64,000 nt of DNA from Dehalobacter restrictus DSM 9455 (GCF_000512895.1 NZ_CP007033.1:1351001-1415000); one strand, 5' to 3'. Positions 51,826 through 61,130 are shown, counted from the stretch's first letter. Notes: generated from the letters alone by a model not told the origin. Program-made: numbers and translations.

Positions 51826-52290
51826 CTACGCAAGCTGCTTAAACAGATTCGCGGTTTCAATCGCGGTTACGGCAGCATCAAAACCTTTATTGCCGGATTT
51901 CGTGCCTGCCCGTTCAATGGCCTGCTCAATCGTGTCGGTGGTCAGAACGCCGAAGATCACAGGAACGCCTGTTTCCAGACCGACATTAGCGACACCTTTG
52001 CTGACTTCGCTGCTGACATAGTCAAAATGCGGCGTAGCCCCCCTGATCACTGCACCAAGGCAGATGACCGCATCAAACCGTTTTTGTTCAGCAATTTTTT
52101 TGGCGGCCAGCGGAATTTCAAAAGCACCGGGGACCCAGACGAGCTCGATATTGTCTTCATCAGCGCCATGTCTTTTCAGCGCATCCAAAGCGCCGCCAAT
52201 AAGTTTATTCGTAATAAACTCATTAAATCTTCCGGCAACAATCGCAAATTTGAGGTTTTCGGCCAACAGTTTTCCTTCAATGGTTTTCAA
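51826..52290 (-). CDS. ribH: Lumazine synthase
   Basis: The 154-residue enzyme joins the pyrimidine and butanone phosphate precursors to 6,7-dimethyl-8-ribityllumazine. It has '[24 protein letters not shown]', '[16 protein letters not shown]', '[17 protein letters not shown]' with the catalytic His, and '[24 protein letters not shown]'. It starts at TTG behind GGAAGGA and is the last gene of the riboflavin operon. Confidence 0.95.
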   Translation of the reverse strand: MKTIEGKLLAENLKFAIVAGRFNEFITNKLIGGALDALKRHGADEDNIELVWVPGAFEIPLAAKKIAEQKRFDAVICLGAVIRGATPHFDYVSSEVSKGVANVGLETGVPVIFGVLTTDTIEQAIERAGTKSGNKGFDAAVTAIETANLFKQLA

Positions 52291-52417
52291 ATGATATCCT
52301 TCCTTTCTTTTACAGCCTGTTTGGTCTTATTTCTTTTATGCTATTTGGTCTCTTTCGTTCTCTATTTTCTTTAATGTCTTTGTCATTCGTCAATTAAGGA
52401 TTGCCGATTATCACTGG

Positions 52418-53635
52418 TCAGCGAATATTGGTCAGAAAATGGCCCATTTTTTCTTTTTTGGTTGTCAGGTAGTATTCATTTTCCGGTTTCGCGGGCATTT
52501 CGATCGGGACGCGTTCGGTGACTTGAATGCCGTAGCCTTCCAGACCTACGATTTTCTTAGGATTATTCGTCATCAGACGGACTTTGGTGATACCGAGATC
52601 AGCTAATATTTGGGCGCCGACGCCATAATCACGCAGATCAGGAGGGAAACCCAGCGCCAGATTTGCTTCGACAGTGTCTTTGCCTTCTTCCTGAAGTTTA
52701 TACGCTTTCAATTTATTCAGAAGTCCGATTCCGCGGCCTTCCTGGCGCATATAGAGAAGTAGGCCGCGCCCTTCGCGTTCGATTTGCTGAATGGCTGCCG
52801 TTAACTGGTCCCGGCAGTCGCATCTTCGCGAGTAGAAAACGTCTCCGGTCAGACATTCGGAGTGGACTCTGACCAAAACGGGTTCCCCGTCGTCGACATT
52901 GCCTTTGACCAGGGCCAGATGTTCCTTGCCGTCAATTTTGCTTTTAAAACCGACTGCTTTAAACGTCCCAAATTCTGTTGGAAAATCAATACTTTCGGCT
53001 CTTTCAATAAGTCTTTCGTTCAGGCGGCGGTAACTGATCAAGTCTTTGATCGTTACCATTTTCAGATTATGTTTCTCCTTGAATTTCAGCAGGTCGTTCA
53101 CCCTGGCCATGGTCCCGTCTTCATTCATGATTTCACAAAGGACACCAGCCGGTTCAAGACCGGCCAGCCGGGCCAGATCGACCGATCCTTCGGTGTGGCC
53201 GGCTCTGACCAGGACACCGCCTTCCCGGGCCTGCAGCGGAAAAATATGACCCGGTCTGCGCAAATCCTGCGGTTTGCTGTCTTTGTTAATCAGAACCTGA
53301 ATCGTATCGGCTCTTTCAAACGCTGAAATCCCGGTGGTACTGGTTGCGGCATCGACGCTTATCGTAAAAGCTGTGCCGTGGGGATCTGTGTTGTTCTGGA
53401 CCATCAGATCCAAATTCAGCTCTTTAAGCCGTGCAGCAGTCAGGGAAGTACAGATCAATCCCCGGCCGTAGGTGGCCATAAAATTGATCCCTTCGGGAGT
53501 CACCTTGGAAGCAGCCATGATAATATCGCCTTCATTTTCCCTGTCTTCATCATCGACGACGATAATCATTTTGCCCTGACGAATATCTTCGATGGCTTCC
53601 GGAATGCTTGCAAAAATATTTTCTTGTTGTGTCAT
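52418..53635 (-). CDS. ribBA: Bifunctional DHBP synthase/GTP cyclohydrolase II
   Basis: The 405-residue fusion opens the two branches of riboflavin synthesis. RibB (about 1-205) has '[29 protein letters not shown]' and '[29 protein letters not shown]'. RibA follows with '[24 protein letters not shown]', the zinc cysteines, and '[23 protein letters not shown]'. AGGAG precedes the ATG. Third gene of the operon. Confidence 0.95.
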   Translation of the reverse strand: MTQQENIFASIPEAIEDIRQGKMIIVVDDEDRENEGDIIMAASKVTPEGINFMATYGRGLICTSLTAARLKELNLDLMVQNNTDPHGTAFTISVDAATSTTGISAFERADTIQVLINKDSKPQDLRRPGHIFPLQAREGGVLVRAGHTEGSVDLARLAGLEPAGVLCEIMNEDGTMARVNDLLKFKEKHNLKMVTIKDLISYRRLNERLIERAESIDFPTEFGTFKAVGFKSKIDGKEHLALVKGNVDDGEPVLVRVHSECLTGDVFYSRRCDCRDQLTAAIQQIEREGRGLLLYMRQEGRGIGLLNKLKAYKLQEEGKDTVEANLALGFPPDLRDYGVGAQILADLGITKVRLMTNNPKKIVGLEGYGIQVTERVPIEMPAKPENEYYLTTKKEKMGHFLTNIR

Positions 53636-53676
53636 CTGTTTAAGCTCCTTTCGTTAGATAAAACGTTTGCTAAACG

Positions 53677-54333
53677 TTAGATAAAACCATTTTCAGTTAA
53701 GAATTCAACGGATATATCTTTTTTGGTTTGGGGTGGGCTGTGGTCCTTTTGCAGGAATCTGGCCACATATTTTCCGATGATATCGGTTTCCAGATTCACC
53801 GTAGAACCAATGCGTTTAAAGCCGAGTGTCGTATGCTGAAAGGTGTGGGGGATCAGGGAGACCGTAAAAAAGTCATCCCCGACATCAATGACCGTTAACG
53901 AGATTCCATCGATGGCCACTGACCCTTTCGGCAGCAGGGAGGAGGTTATCTTCGGGGACGTTTGAATTCGATAGGTTTGAGCAATGCCGACTGGAGTCAT
54001 TGCAGTAATTTTTCCGATGCCATCGACATGGCCGCTCACCAGATGGCCGCCCAAACGGCTTTGCAGCTGCAGTGCTCTTTCCAGGTTGACTTTGGTATGC
54101 TGCTTTAATTCTTGAAGGTTTGTTCGCTGGAGCGTTTCGTACATAACATCGACAGAAAAACTTCCGGAACCGATGGCGGTCGCTGTAAGACAGACCCCGT
54201 TGACGGCAATGCTGTCTCCGATTTGGGATCCCTTCAGTACGAAAGAAGCTTCAATCGTTAATCTGGCGGAGTCTTTCAGCAGATCTAGACTCTTTATTAT
54301 GCCCAGTTCTTCAATGATTCCTGTAAACATCAT
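53677..54333 (-). CDS. ribE: Riboflavin synthase alpha chain
   Basis: A 218-residue protein of two similar beta-barrels that dismutates lumazine to riboflavin. 'MFTGIIEELGIIKSL', 'NGVCLTAT', 'GHLVSGHVDGIGKI' mark the first barrel, and 'DGISLTVIDVGDDFF' with 'TVNLETDIIGKYVARFL' the second. Its first ATG overlaps the ribD stop (ATGA); the next ATG could also be used. It is called ribC in some species. Confidence 0.95.
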   Translation of the reverse strand: MMFTGIIEELGIIKSLDLLKDSARLTIEASFVLKGSQIGDSIAVNGVCLTATAIGSGSFSVDVMYETLQRTNLQELKQHTKVNLERALQLQSRLGGHLVSGHVDGIGKITAMTPVGIAQTYRIQTSPKITSSLLPKGSVAIDGISLTVIDVGDDFFTVSLIPHTFQHTTLGFKRIGSTVNLETDIIGKYVARFLQKDHSPPQTKKDISVEFLTENGFI

Positions 54334-55475
54334 TTGTCACTTCCCATTTTGTTGGTATGGTTATAGTCAACTGTCCCGGTAAAACTATAATTTCCTCCCA
54401 GTTCGCAGACCACCAGTTGACTGACAGTTACTGCCTCGGACATGCTGGCGAGGTGCAGGCCTGAGAGCGGGGAGAAGCCGGATCCGGCCAGTTTCGGGGC
54501 CAACATAAACATGATTTGATCAATCAGCCTGGATTCCAGCATTTTACCGGCGAGCGTGCCGCCGCCTTCCAATAAGATGCTGTTTAAGCCTCTGGCCGCG
54601 ATATCTCTCAGCAGGTCCGGCAAGGGAACCTGCCTGGACGTATCATACTGCCAGATCTCAACCTTGTCGGCAGCAAATGTTTCACGCATCCGCAGCAGTT
54701 TATTCTCGTCAGCAGCCTTTGTTGTCGCGATGATGCAGCGGCTGGCGGATTCGTTCCGGAGGATCTGAGCGTTTAAAGGAACAGACAGGGAACCATCGAC
54801 GATCAGCCGGACCGGGTCCCGGCCATTCTCAATATTGCGGCAGGTTAAGAGCGGGTTATCCTGAAGGACTGTTTGACTGCCGACCATAATGACGTCAAAA
54901 GTATTTCTTAACCCATGAACGAAATGTCTGGCCTCTTCCGAAGTGATCCATTTGGAGTCTCCTGATTCTACGGCAGTCCGGCCATCGAGCGTCATTGCAG
55001 CTTTATACAGTACAAAGGGCATTTTTGTGATAATCGCTTTCAGAAAAGGCTCATTAATTTTTCGAGCTTTTTCAGCCAGCAGACCGGTTTCGACAAGAAT
55101 ACCGGCATCCTGCAGCTTTTTCACACCCTGACCGCTGACCAGCGGATTCGGGTCCGTCATCGCGACAATCACTTTCTTTACGCCTGCTGCAATCAGCGCA
55201 TCGGTGCAGGGAGGTGTACGGCCGTAATGGGAGCAGGGTTCCAGTGTGACATAGACATCGGCACCTTCTGCGCTTGATCCTGCAGCATTTAAGGCATGGA
55301 CTTCCGCATGCGGCGTACCGGCTTTCCTATGGCAGCCTTCCCCGACAATCTGCCCATCCCGGACAATGACACAGCCCACAAGCGGATTTGGACTGGTTCT
55401 GCCTGCTGCCAGTAAGGCAAGATTCAGCGCGCGTTCCATGTAGTTTTTATCTTCTGCGGTAAAACGATCAGGCAA
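54330..55475 (-). CDS. ribD: Riboflavin deaminase/reductase
   Basis: The 381-residue enzyme has an N-terminal deaminase (about 1-145) with the zinc motifs 'GTPHAEVHALNAAG' and 'YVTLEPCSHYGRTPPCTDALI'. The C-terminal reductase has 'KAAMTLDGRTAVESGDSKWIT' and 'ILLEGGGTLAGKML'. It starts at TTG behind GGAGGG. It is the first gene of the operon, 190 bases after the FMN riboswitch terminator region, and overlaps ribE. Confidence 0.95.
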   Translation of the reverse strand: MPDRFTAEDKNYMERALNLALLAAGRTSPNPLVGCVIVRDGQIVGEGCHRKAGTPHAEVHALNAAGSSAEGADVYVTLEPCSHYGRTPPCTDALIAAGVKKVIVAMTDPNPLVSGQGVKKLQDAGILVETGLLAEKARKINEPFLKAIITKMPFVLYKAAMTLDGRTAVESGDSKWITSEEARHFVHGLRNTFDVIMVGSQTVLQDNPLLTCRNIENGRDPVRLIVDGSLSVPLNAQILRNESASRCIIATTKAADENKLLRMRETFAADKVEIWQYDTSRQVPLPDLLRDIAARGLNSILLEGGGTLAGKMLESRLIDQIMFMLAPKLAGSGFSPLSGLHLASMSEAVTVSQLVVCELGGNYSFTGTVDYNHTNKMGSDK

Positions 55476-55558
55476 TGGATGTACCCTCCAGTCATTAGCG
55501 TGTCAACGACAAATGAAAATATAAATCATTGATAAATCATAGAAAAAATAATAAAAAT

Positions 55559-55577
55559 GCCCGGAAATACTCCGGGC
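55559..55577 (-). terminator. FMN riboswitch terminator
   Basis: GCCCGGA and TCCGGGC form the stem with a 5-base loop, followed on the minus strand by ATTTTTATT. It lies between the aptamer and ribD and is the expected expression platform. Confidence 0.85.
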
Positions 55578-55667
55578 GTCATCATTCAGATCAACAGTCA
55601 TTCAAAACAAGCAGGTGAGAGGCTACGCGACAAACACGACAAGCACGTGCACGATCACACCATGTTT

Positions 55668-55777
55668 TGCTCTTTCCATCCAGACTTTAACTGTCGGCTT
55701 CGTAATTTCAACGAATCTGCCATAAGGCTCGCGGGCTGTACCGCCGGTAAGGAATTACACCTATCCCCAGAGTAAAG
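55668..55777 (-). promoter_or_regulatory. FMN riboswitch (RFN element)
   Basis: Read on the minus strand the conserved blocks appear in order: CTCTGGGGATAGGTGTAATTCC, ACCGGCGGTACAGCCCGCGAGC, GGCAGATTCG, GAAGCCGACAGTTAAAGTC and GGATGGAAAGAGC. It should shut off the rib operon when FMN is plentiful. Confidence 0.95.
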
Positions 55778-55874
55778 AACGTATTCAGTTTTACTGCATA
55801 GATCGGTCAAGCTGCAATTATCATACTGCAATCCTGTCAAGAATGCAACCATTTTGCACAGAGATCAAGAGAGT

Positions 55875-56408
55875 CTAAAGGCGGACGACCTCGGCATAAT
55901 CTTTTTTTAATAAACCTAAGATGATTGCGTCATAATATTGCCCTTCCACATAATAGGCTTCACGCAGCCTGCCTTCGGCAATGAAGCCGAGCCTTTCATA
56001 GCAGGAGAGAGCTCTGGTGTTATTGACCCAGGTTTCGGCGGTCAGTCTCCGGAAATTCCACTGGCCAAACAGGTAGCGGATAAAAGCAGTCAGCGCATCG
56101 GTCCCATAACCCTTTCCCCAGTAATCTTGGAGACCAATTCCGATATAGATGCGGGCCGATCTGGCCGGAATATTGACCTGATCGAAACCAATTGTACCGA
56201 TAAGGCTGCCTTGTAAATCCGTAATCGCATAGCGGTTGGTATCCTCTTCAAAAAGTTTGCTCTCCAGATCTTCCCGGCGCAGCAAGGTTGCAAGCGGCCA
56301 ATTGCCGCTGATCCAGTAAGAGAAGTCGTGATCATTATACCATTCATACAAGGTGTCCAGATCATCAATTTCGAGCGGACGGATTCGGGTTAATTTGCCG
56401 TTTAACAT
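55875..56408 (-). CDS. GNAT-family acetyltransferase (RimJ/RimL type)
   Basis: About 177 residues. The acetyl-CoA loop region reads 'GIGLQDYWGKGYGTDALTAFIRYLF' and the end 'RALSCYERLGFIAEGRLREAYYVEGQYYDAIILGLLKKDY' is typical of SpeG/RimL-like enzymes. The ATG at 56408 follows GGAAGGTG; an earlier in-frame GTG lies inside that site. Substrate unknown. It lies just upstream of the rib operon leader on the same strand but is transcribed before it, not with it. Confidence 0.85.
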   Translation of the reverse strand: MLNGKLTRIRPLEIDDLDTLYEWYNDHDFSYWISGNWPLATLLRREDLESKLFEEDTNRYAITDLQGSLIGTIGFDQVNIPARSARIYIGIGLQDYWGKGYGTDALTAFIRYLFGQWNFRRLTAETWVNNTRALSCYERLGFIAEGRLREAYYVEGQYYDAIILGLLKKDYAEVVRL

Positions 56409-56604
56409 GGCAGTCACCTTCCAAACAAAAATGCGTTTAAGTAATCATAGTTTAGCATGTAGAGAAATAAGATCAAGTAGAAGGAGAAGCAATTGCAAAA
56501 TTAGGTAAAATATAGCAAAAATGCTTGAATTTTGTTGCTTCTTTCGTTAAGATGAAATTATTCATCTGGAGTCATCATTAATAATTTTGAAAGGGGACTA
56601 GAAA

Positions 56605-57216
56605 ATGCTTGAAAACAAAGAATTAAGAGCCATGGCCCGCATCCAGTTAAAAGGGCACTGGCTGAGACCAATCCTGGCCTGTCTGATTTATGCCGTAATC
56701 GTGTTCATCCTGTCTTGGATCCCGTGTGTTGGTCCGATTATTACGATTTTAATTGCGGGCCCGCTCATGATTGGTCTGGTGACCTTTACCTTAAAGTTCT
56801 GCCGTGCGGAAGACCCGAATGTTGAAGTGGTCCTTTCTGGATTTAAAAATGCCATTAATTGCGCCGGGCTATATCTCTGGTATATGCTGTGGACACTTTT
56901 ATGGTCACTGCTACTGATTATTCCGGGGATCGTTAAAGCATACGGCTATATGATGAGCTTTTATATTTATGCTGATAATCCTGATATGGGTATCAGAAAG
57001 GCCTTTGATCTCAGTAAAAAAATCAGCTATGGCTATCGCGGCAAGCTATTCCTGCTTACGCTCAGCTTCATTGGCTGGGCGATCCTGGCCACGATCCCGT
57101 TCTGTCTTGGCTATATCTGGCTGATGCCTTACATGCAAATTACGTTTACAAATTTCTATCAGGAACTGAAAAAAGAAAGCATCAAAAATGGTGTCTGTAC
57201 TGCGGAAGAGTTTTGA
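56605..57216 (+). CDS. DUF975 membrane protein
   Basis: A 203-residue protein with four or five membrane helices in the DUF975 pattern: 'ELRAMARIQLKGHWLRPILACLIYAVI', 'IIPGIVKAYGYMMSFYIYADNPDMGIRKAFDLSKKISYGYRGKLFLL', and a last helix before 'QITFTNFYQELK'. Function is unknown; such proteins are common in Clostridia. AAAGGGG precedes the ATG. It is followed by a strong terminator. Confidence 0.85.
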   Translation: MLENKELRAMARIQLKGHWLRPILACLIYAVIVFILSWIPCVGPIITILIAGPLMIGLVTFTLKFCRAEDPNVEVVLSGFKNAINCAGLYLWYMLWTLLWSLLLIIPGIVKAYGYMMSFYIYADNPDMGIRKAFDLSKKISYGYRGKLFLLTLSFIGWAILATIPFCLGYIWLMPYMQITFTNFYQELKKESIKNGVCTAEEF

Positions 57217-57235
57217 GTCATATTTTGAGTTATAT

Positions 57236-57278
57236 AATAATTTACTCCGGGCAAAAACCCGGAGTAAATTATTTTTTA
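57236..57278. terminator. Terminator after the DUF975 gene
   Basis: AATAATTTACTCCGGG and CCCGGAGTAAATTATT are perfect 16-bp arms with a T-rich tail, between converging genes. Confidence 0.92.
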
Positions 57279-57290
57279 TTGGCTTGATGA

Positions 57291-57440
57291 CTAGATTCTA
57301 CTGTTAATATATTCAAAAGTTTTCTTAACCATACTGCCCCCAACAGAGCCATTCTGTCTTGCGGAGGTGTCTGGGCCTAGGTTAACATTAAGCTCGCTGG
57401 CAACACTTTGTTTGTTAACCGGCAGTTTATACTTAGCCAT
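57291..57440 (-). CDS. Short alpha/beta-type SASP-like protein
   Basis: A 49-residue protein on the minus strand, starting MAKYKLPVNKQS and containing 'ASELNVNLGPDTSARQNGSVGGSMVKK', the core of alpha/beta-type spore proteins. It is about 15-20 residues shorter than usual at the front. Where the germination-protease site normally has E-I/F-A-S-E, this one has S-V-A-S-E, so the first Glu of the site is missing. AGGAGGG lies before the ATG. Likely a minor DNA-binding spore protein. Confidence 0.85.
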   Translation of the reverse strand: MAKYKLPVNKQSVASELNVNLGPDTSARQNGSVGGSMVKKTFEYINSRI

Positions 57441-57600
57441 TCAATATCCCTCCTTTTTATTTATTATTTATTTATCTGTAGTATCTGCATATAGGAATAA
57501 AATACACAGGTAGTTTATTTTAGTTCAGTAAGTTTTTAACATTTAACCTAAATATGACAATTCATAAAGAGGTTCAAAAGTGGGTCAAATATATAAATAT

Positions 57601-57630
57601 AAAAAATAAGCTCCGGGTAAAAACCCGGAG
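57601..57630 (-). terminator. Terminator of tRNA-Pro
   Basis: On the minus strand CTCCGGG and CCCGGAG form a perfect stem followed by CTTATTTTTT, 18 bases after the tRNA. Confidence 0.85.
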
Positions 57631-57647
57631 TTTCTTTTGAGTTTCAA

Positions 57648-57724
57648 TGGTCGGGGCGACAGGATTCGAACCTGCGGCCTCTTGGTCCCGAACCAAGCAC
57701 GCTACCAAACTGCGCCACGCCCCG
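57648..57724 (-). tRNA. tRNA-Pro (anticodon CGG)
   Basis: A 77-base cloverleaf: acceptor stem CGGGGCG with CGCCCCG, anticodon loop TTCGGGA giving CGG (codon CCG), T-loop GTTCGAATC and an encoded ACCA end. All helices pair well. Confidence 0.96.
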
Positions 57725-58001
57725 ATGTCTCTTTTAAAGAACAAATAAAATCATAACAAAAGGCTGAATTCATGTCAAGGATAAAATGCTTTGAATATTT
57801 GTTATTGAGCGATAGCTAACCTTTGTTTGACAATAACTTTTCTTAAAAGAGGGGACACTTTCGAGGAAAATAAAAGATTGATCAGGTTTTGTGCTGATAA
57901 TTCCAAATAATAATCTGGCTCGTAAAGCGGGATTATTTTTACTTTGTTGAAAAGTTGAATCTATTTTGATATATTTTCTTTATAAACATAGGGGGAATTG
58001 C

Positions 58002-58685
58002 ATGAAACGTTGCCTCATCTGCCTAGAAGAATTGGATCTGTTTCGGGGTCTGGAAAAAGAACAGATTACAAACTTGTGTCAATGTACAAATAAAAAACGG
58101 CTGTCCAAAGGACACTATCTTTTTTATCAAGGGGATATTACAAGTACTATATTTCTTGTGAAATCAGGAAAACTTAAACTTGTGCAAAGTGCTGAAGATG
58201 GACATGAAACAATTCTGGATATCTGTGGTCCCGGTGAGGTACTAGGTGAGTTGTCGCTATATCAAGAACAAAAGGAATGTTCTAGCGCGTTAGCCATGGA
58301 AGAGGCTTGCATCTGTTGCTTTAGTAAAATGCAATTTGAAATGTTAATTAAGAAAGATCCTTCTTTTGCCTTAAGGATAATTGATTACCTTGGGCAAAAG
58401 CGTTATGCCAATATGAATTCAGATAAGGAAACTAGACGAACTGTAAAAGAAAGATTATTAGGTCTATTTTATAACCTTGCCAACCAATATGGGAAAAAGC
58501 TGCCAAACGCGACAATGATCGATTTAATAATTACGCAGCAGGAATTAGCTGATATGATTGGTTCTTCACGGGTAATGGTCATTCAGGCCCTTAATGAGTT
58601 AAAAGAAGCCAAAATAGTCGACCGCACTAACAGATATTACATATTAAAAGATGACCCTTGTCTTAGTACGCACATATTTAAATAA
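58002..58685 (+). CDS. CRP/FNR-family regulator, Cys-rich N-terminus
   Basis: A 227-residue protein with an N-terminal cyclic-nucleotide-type barrel ('LSKGHYLFYQGDITSTIFLVKSGKLKLVQ...GPGEVLGELSLY') and a C-terminal winged helix ('ITQQELADMIGSSRVMVIQALNELKEAKIV'). Cys4, Cys7, Cys26 and Cys28 near the start and a Cys cluster 'ACICCF' further on could bind a metal or Fe-S cluster, as in FNR, although the spacing differs. It could be a redox or effector sensor. The ATG at 58002 follows AGGGGG. Its probable site is the palindrome before the next gene. Confidence 0.85.
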   Translation: MKRCLICLEELDLFRGLEKEQITNLCQCTNKKRLSKGHYLFYQGDITSTIFLVKSGKLKLVQSAEDGHETILDICGPGEVLGELSLYQEQKECSSALAMEEACICCFSKMQFEMLIKKDPSFALRIIDYLGQKRYANMNSDKETRRTVKERLLGLFYNLANQYGKKLPNATMIDLIITQQELADMIGSSRVMVIQALNELKEAKIVDRTNRYYILKDDPCLSTHIFK

Positions 58686-58753
58686 TAGGGTCAAGCAGCT
58701 ACTTCTCTGATTTTTAGGTATGGAAATTCAACTTTTCAAATTTTTTTATTAAT

Positions 58754-58769
58754 TGTTAAATACTTAACA
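58754..58769. promoter_or_regulatory. CRP/FNR-type palindrome, TGTTAA-N4-TTAACA
   Basis: Perfect 6-bp arms around ATAC. The centre is about 42.5 bases before the transcription start expected from TATAAT at 58792-58797, the place for a class II activator. The adjacent CRP/FNR gene is the obvious candidate. Confidence 0.6.
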
Positions 58770-58829
58770 GTATTAGAAACATAAATCACCTTATAATAAA
58801 TCATAATTATATTTTAGGAGGGATTTTCT

Positions 58830-59177
58830 TTGATAGCTTTAGGTCCTATAGAAATAATGAATCATACTCCCTGGCATTTTCTGGCTGCATGTGTGCTCCT
58901 GGTCTTATTTTTTATCGCTACTTTTAGTGATGACCAAAACCTAAAAACAAAACTCCGTAAAATCATGTATGTTGTCTTTGGCTTCGCAGTATTAACAGGA
59001 TGCTATGTTTGGACACTTGTTGATTTTAGCCTTCCATTGTTAATCAAGAGCATTGGAGGTTTCGCACTCTTTTGGGTGATGATCCAACTCACAAAGAACC
59101 GATTCAATAAACTTTATTGGGGGTTATTTATTTTAATTGCCGCTGTAGGTTTGACATTGGCTTTCGTCTACATTTAA
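58830..59177 (+). CDS. YisL-like (DUF1516) membrane protein
   Basis: A 115-residue protein with four membrane helices (about 12-28, 45-63, 68-86, 95-114), the size and topology of the YisL/DUF1516 family ('MNHTPWHFLAACVLLVLFFIATF', 'KIMYVVFGFAVLTGCYV'). Function unknown. It starts at TTG, eight bases after AGGAGG. It is probably controlled by the CRP/FNR protein upstream. Confidence 0.8.
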   Translation: MIALGPIEIMNHTPWHFLAACVLLVLFFIATFSDDQNLKTKLRKIMYVVFGFAVLTGCYVWTLVDFSLPLLIKSIGGFALFWVMIQLTKNRFNKLYWGLFILIAAVGLTLAFVYI

Positions 59178-59379
59178 TTGAATTAATTAACCTGTTATAA
59201 GACTAATTATCCGAAACAATATCAGGCCGCTTCTAACGGAGTAAAGGGTTGAACAAAGGGAAATACAAACGCTGTCAAGTAGTAAAATATACTATAGAAA
59301 TTGATTAAAATGGGGGGCTGTAACGAAACTTAGCCCCAAGCGAAAGACGTCAATTATGGCGTCTATTCTTTTTGGGGTG

Positions 59380-59563
59380 TTGCAGGGTTGCATAGATTTT
59401 CCGCTCCCCCGTTCCCGCAAGCTAAAACCAGAAATCCGCGCTAACCTGCCAAAACCCCGCTGCTTACAGCAAGTTAACCGTTGGCAGGTCTTAACGCTCG
59501 AATTTCTGGTTTCTTACGCTTACTCCCACTAACGTTCGCTTGTAAATCTATGCAACCCTGCAA
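59380..59563. repeat. MITE-like element with 20-bp perfect terminal inverted repeats
   Basis: TTGCAGGGTTGCATAGATTT at 59380-59399 is repeated as an exact complement at 59544-59563. Inside, AACCAGAAAT and CTGCCAA are also mirrored, so most of the 184 bases can fold into one long hairpin. It encodes nothing. It fills the gap between the YisL-like and transposase genes. Confidence 0.75.
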
Positions 59564-59658
59564 TATTTGAAGAAATAATAAGATATATGGAGATATTTTG
59601 GTATGAATGTGGCATAATGTTCATAGATATAAAGATTGCCATATTGGGAGGTATTTGA

Positions 59659-61054
59659 GTGTCTAAGAAAGGACAGAAAGTACATACCAAGAAAGTATTC
59701 AAACCTTATGTGCAGGAACAACAAACCCTGCCTTTAAGCATCGACAGCCTGATCCCACAAAATCATGTCGTCCGCGTTGTGAATCGCGCCATCGATCGCA
59801 TGAATCTTGAACCCTTGTTTGCCAAATATCCTGGAGGCGGCCGTTCCAGCTTTCACCCTGTCATGATGACCAAATTATTGGTTTATGCGTATACAGACAG
59901 GGTTTTTTCATGCCGCAGGATAGCGAAAGCAGCCCGTGAAAATATTATGTATATGTGGCTCTGTGGCGGCAATAAGCCGGATTTTATGGCGATCAACCGC
60001 TTTCGGTCTCAGCGGATGAAAGAGGTTATCCTGGATGTATTTGCGGAAGGATTTAGAAGAACTGGGCAATGGCAAACCAATCGACACAGAGGCGATTGAG
60101 GAAGCCGTCAGAAAGATCGACGAGAGACTGGCCAAAAAATCGGAAGAAGAGAAAACAGACGCTGAAACCAAAAAGTTAAAGAAAACAAGAAATACCCTTA
60201 CGAAAGATTATCTGCCCCGCATGCAAAAATATGAGCAGCAAGAGCATATCTTGGAGGAAAGAAACAGTTATTCCAAGACAGATCATGATGCCACCTTTAT
60301 GCGGATGAAAGAAGACCATATGAAAAATGGCCAGTTAAAGCCGGGTTACAATGTTCAGATCGGGACAGAAAACCAGTTTGTGGTCGGTTACAGTATTCAT
60401 CAGAGGCCAGGCGATACCAGCTGTATGAAAGACCACCTGGAAGAATTAAAATCGATTCTCCATGGCAAATTACCAGAAAACATTATTGCCGATGCCGGGT
60501 ATGGCAGCGAAGAAAACTATGACTATCTGCAGGAGAAAAAGTTAAAGCATTACGTCAAATACAATACCTTCCACAAAGAAGCCAGTAAGAAATGGAAAGA
60601 CGACATAATGAAGCCGCAGAACTTCACCTACGATCATGAAAACGATGAATATATCTGCGGTTATGGGAGAACACTTAATTTCTTATATGAGCGGCACCAA
60701 AAAAGTGATAACGGCTACAGGAGTTTAATCCGAATCTATGAATGCCTGAATTGTTCCGGTTGTCCTCATAAGAACCAGTGCGTGAAGTCGTCGGATCCAC
60801 ACGCCAACAGAAGAATATATGTCAATCGGAGACTGAATGCTTATAGAGAACAGGCTCGCAGGAATTTATGTTCAGAAGAAGGTTTGCGCATGAGGAGCTT
60901 GAGGCCGGTCGAGGTTGAAAGCGTCTTTGGAGACATTAAAGGGAATCACGGTATGCGAAGATTCCTGTTAAAAGGGCTAGAAAAGGTTAAAATCGAGTGG
61001 GGATTACACTGCATCGCTCATAATATGAGGAAGATGGCGCTGAGTACAGAGTAG
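59659..61054 (+). pseudogene. Transposase of the IS1182 family, internal deletion and frame change
   Basis: The first frame (GTG start behind GGGAGG) gives the N-terminal part: 'LPLSIDSLIPQNHVVRVVNRAIDRM...GGRSSFHPVMMTKLLVYAYTDRVFSCRRIAKAARENIMYMWLCGG', until about 60050. The second frame then gives 'RKDLEELGNGKPIDTEAIEEAVRKIDERLAKK' onward to 61054, with 'IIADAGYGSEENYDYL' and 'EVESVFGDIKGNHGMRRF' holding the second Asp and the Glu of the DDE site. The segment with the first Asp (DGTK-type motif) is missing, so the joint is a deletion, not a programmed frameshift. The enzyme must be inactive. Confidence 0.88.
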
Positions 61055-61092
61055 AAACTTACTTTTTAAAAAATTTCTCCATAAAAGTGAGA

Positions 61093-61130
61093 GGGGACGT
61101 AACTGAAACATAAAGTTTCGTTACATCCCC
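61093..61130. terminator. Palindrome at the right IS end, possible terminator
   Basis: GGGGACGTAAC...GAAACATAAAGTTTC...GTTACATCCCC with a following TTTT. It is closely related to the palindrome at 28429-28467. Confidence 0.5.

Larger units (their letters stand above)
59311..61130 (+). mobile_element. IS1182-type insertion sequence, defective
   Basis: TGTAACGAAACTT at 59319-59331 and its complement AAGTTTCGTTACA at 61113-61125 frame the transposase remnant and are the likely end repeats. Both ends are part of small palindromes. No target duplication could be identified with confidence. The left non-coding part holds a separate MITE-like repeat. Confidence 0.6.

Noticed and set aside
57236-57630. 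CTCCGGG/CCCGGAG hairpins at 57236-57278 and 57611-57630 as a repeat family
   Set aside because: Both stand where terminators belong (after the DUF975 gene and after tRNA-Pro) with T-rich tails; the likeness is explained by that function.
60035-60099. Programmed frameshift in the transposase
   Set aside because: The two frames cannot be joined by a one-base shift into a complete protein; a whole catalytic segment is missing.
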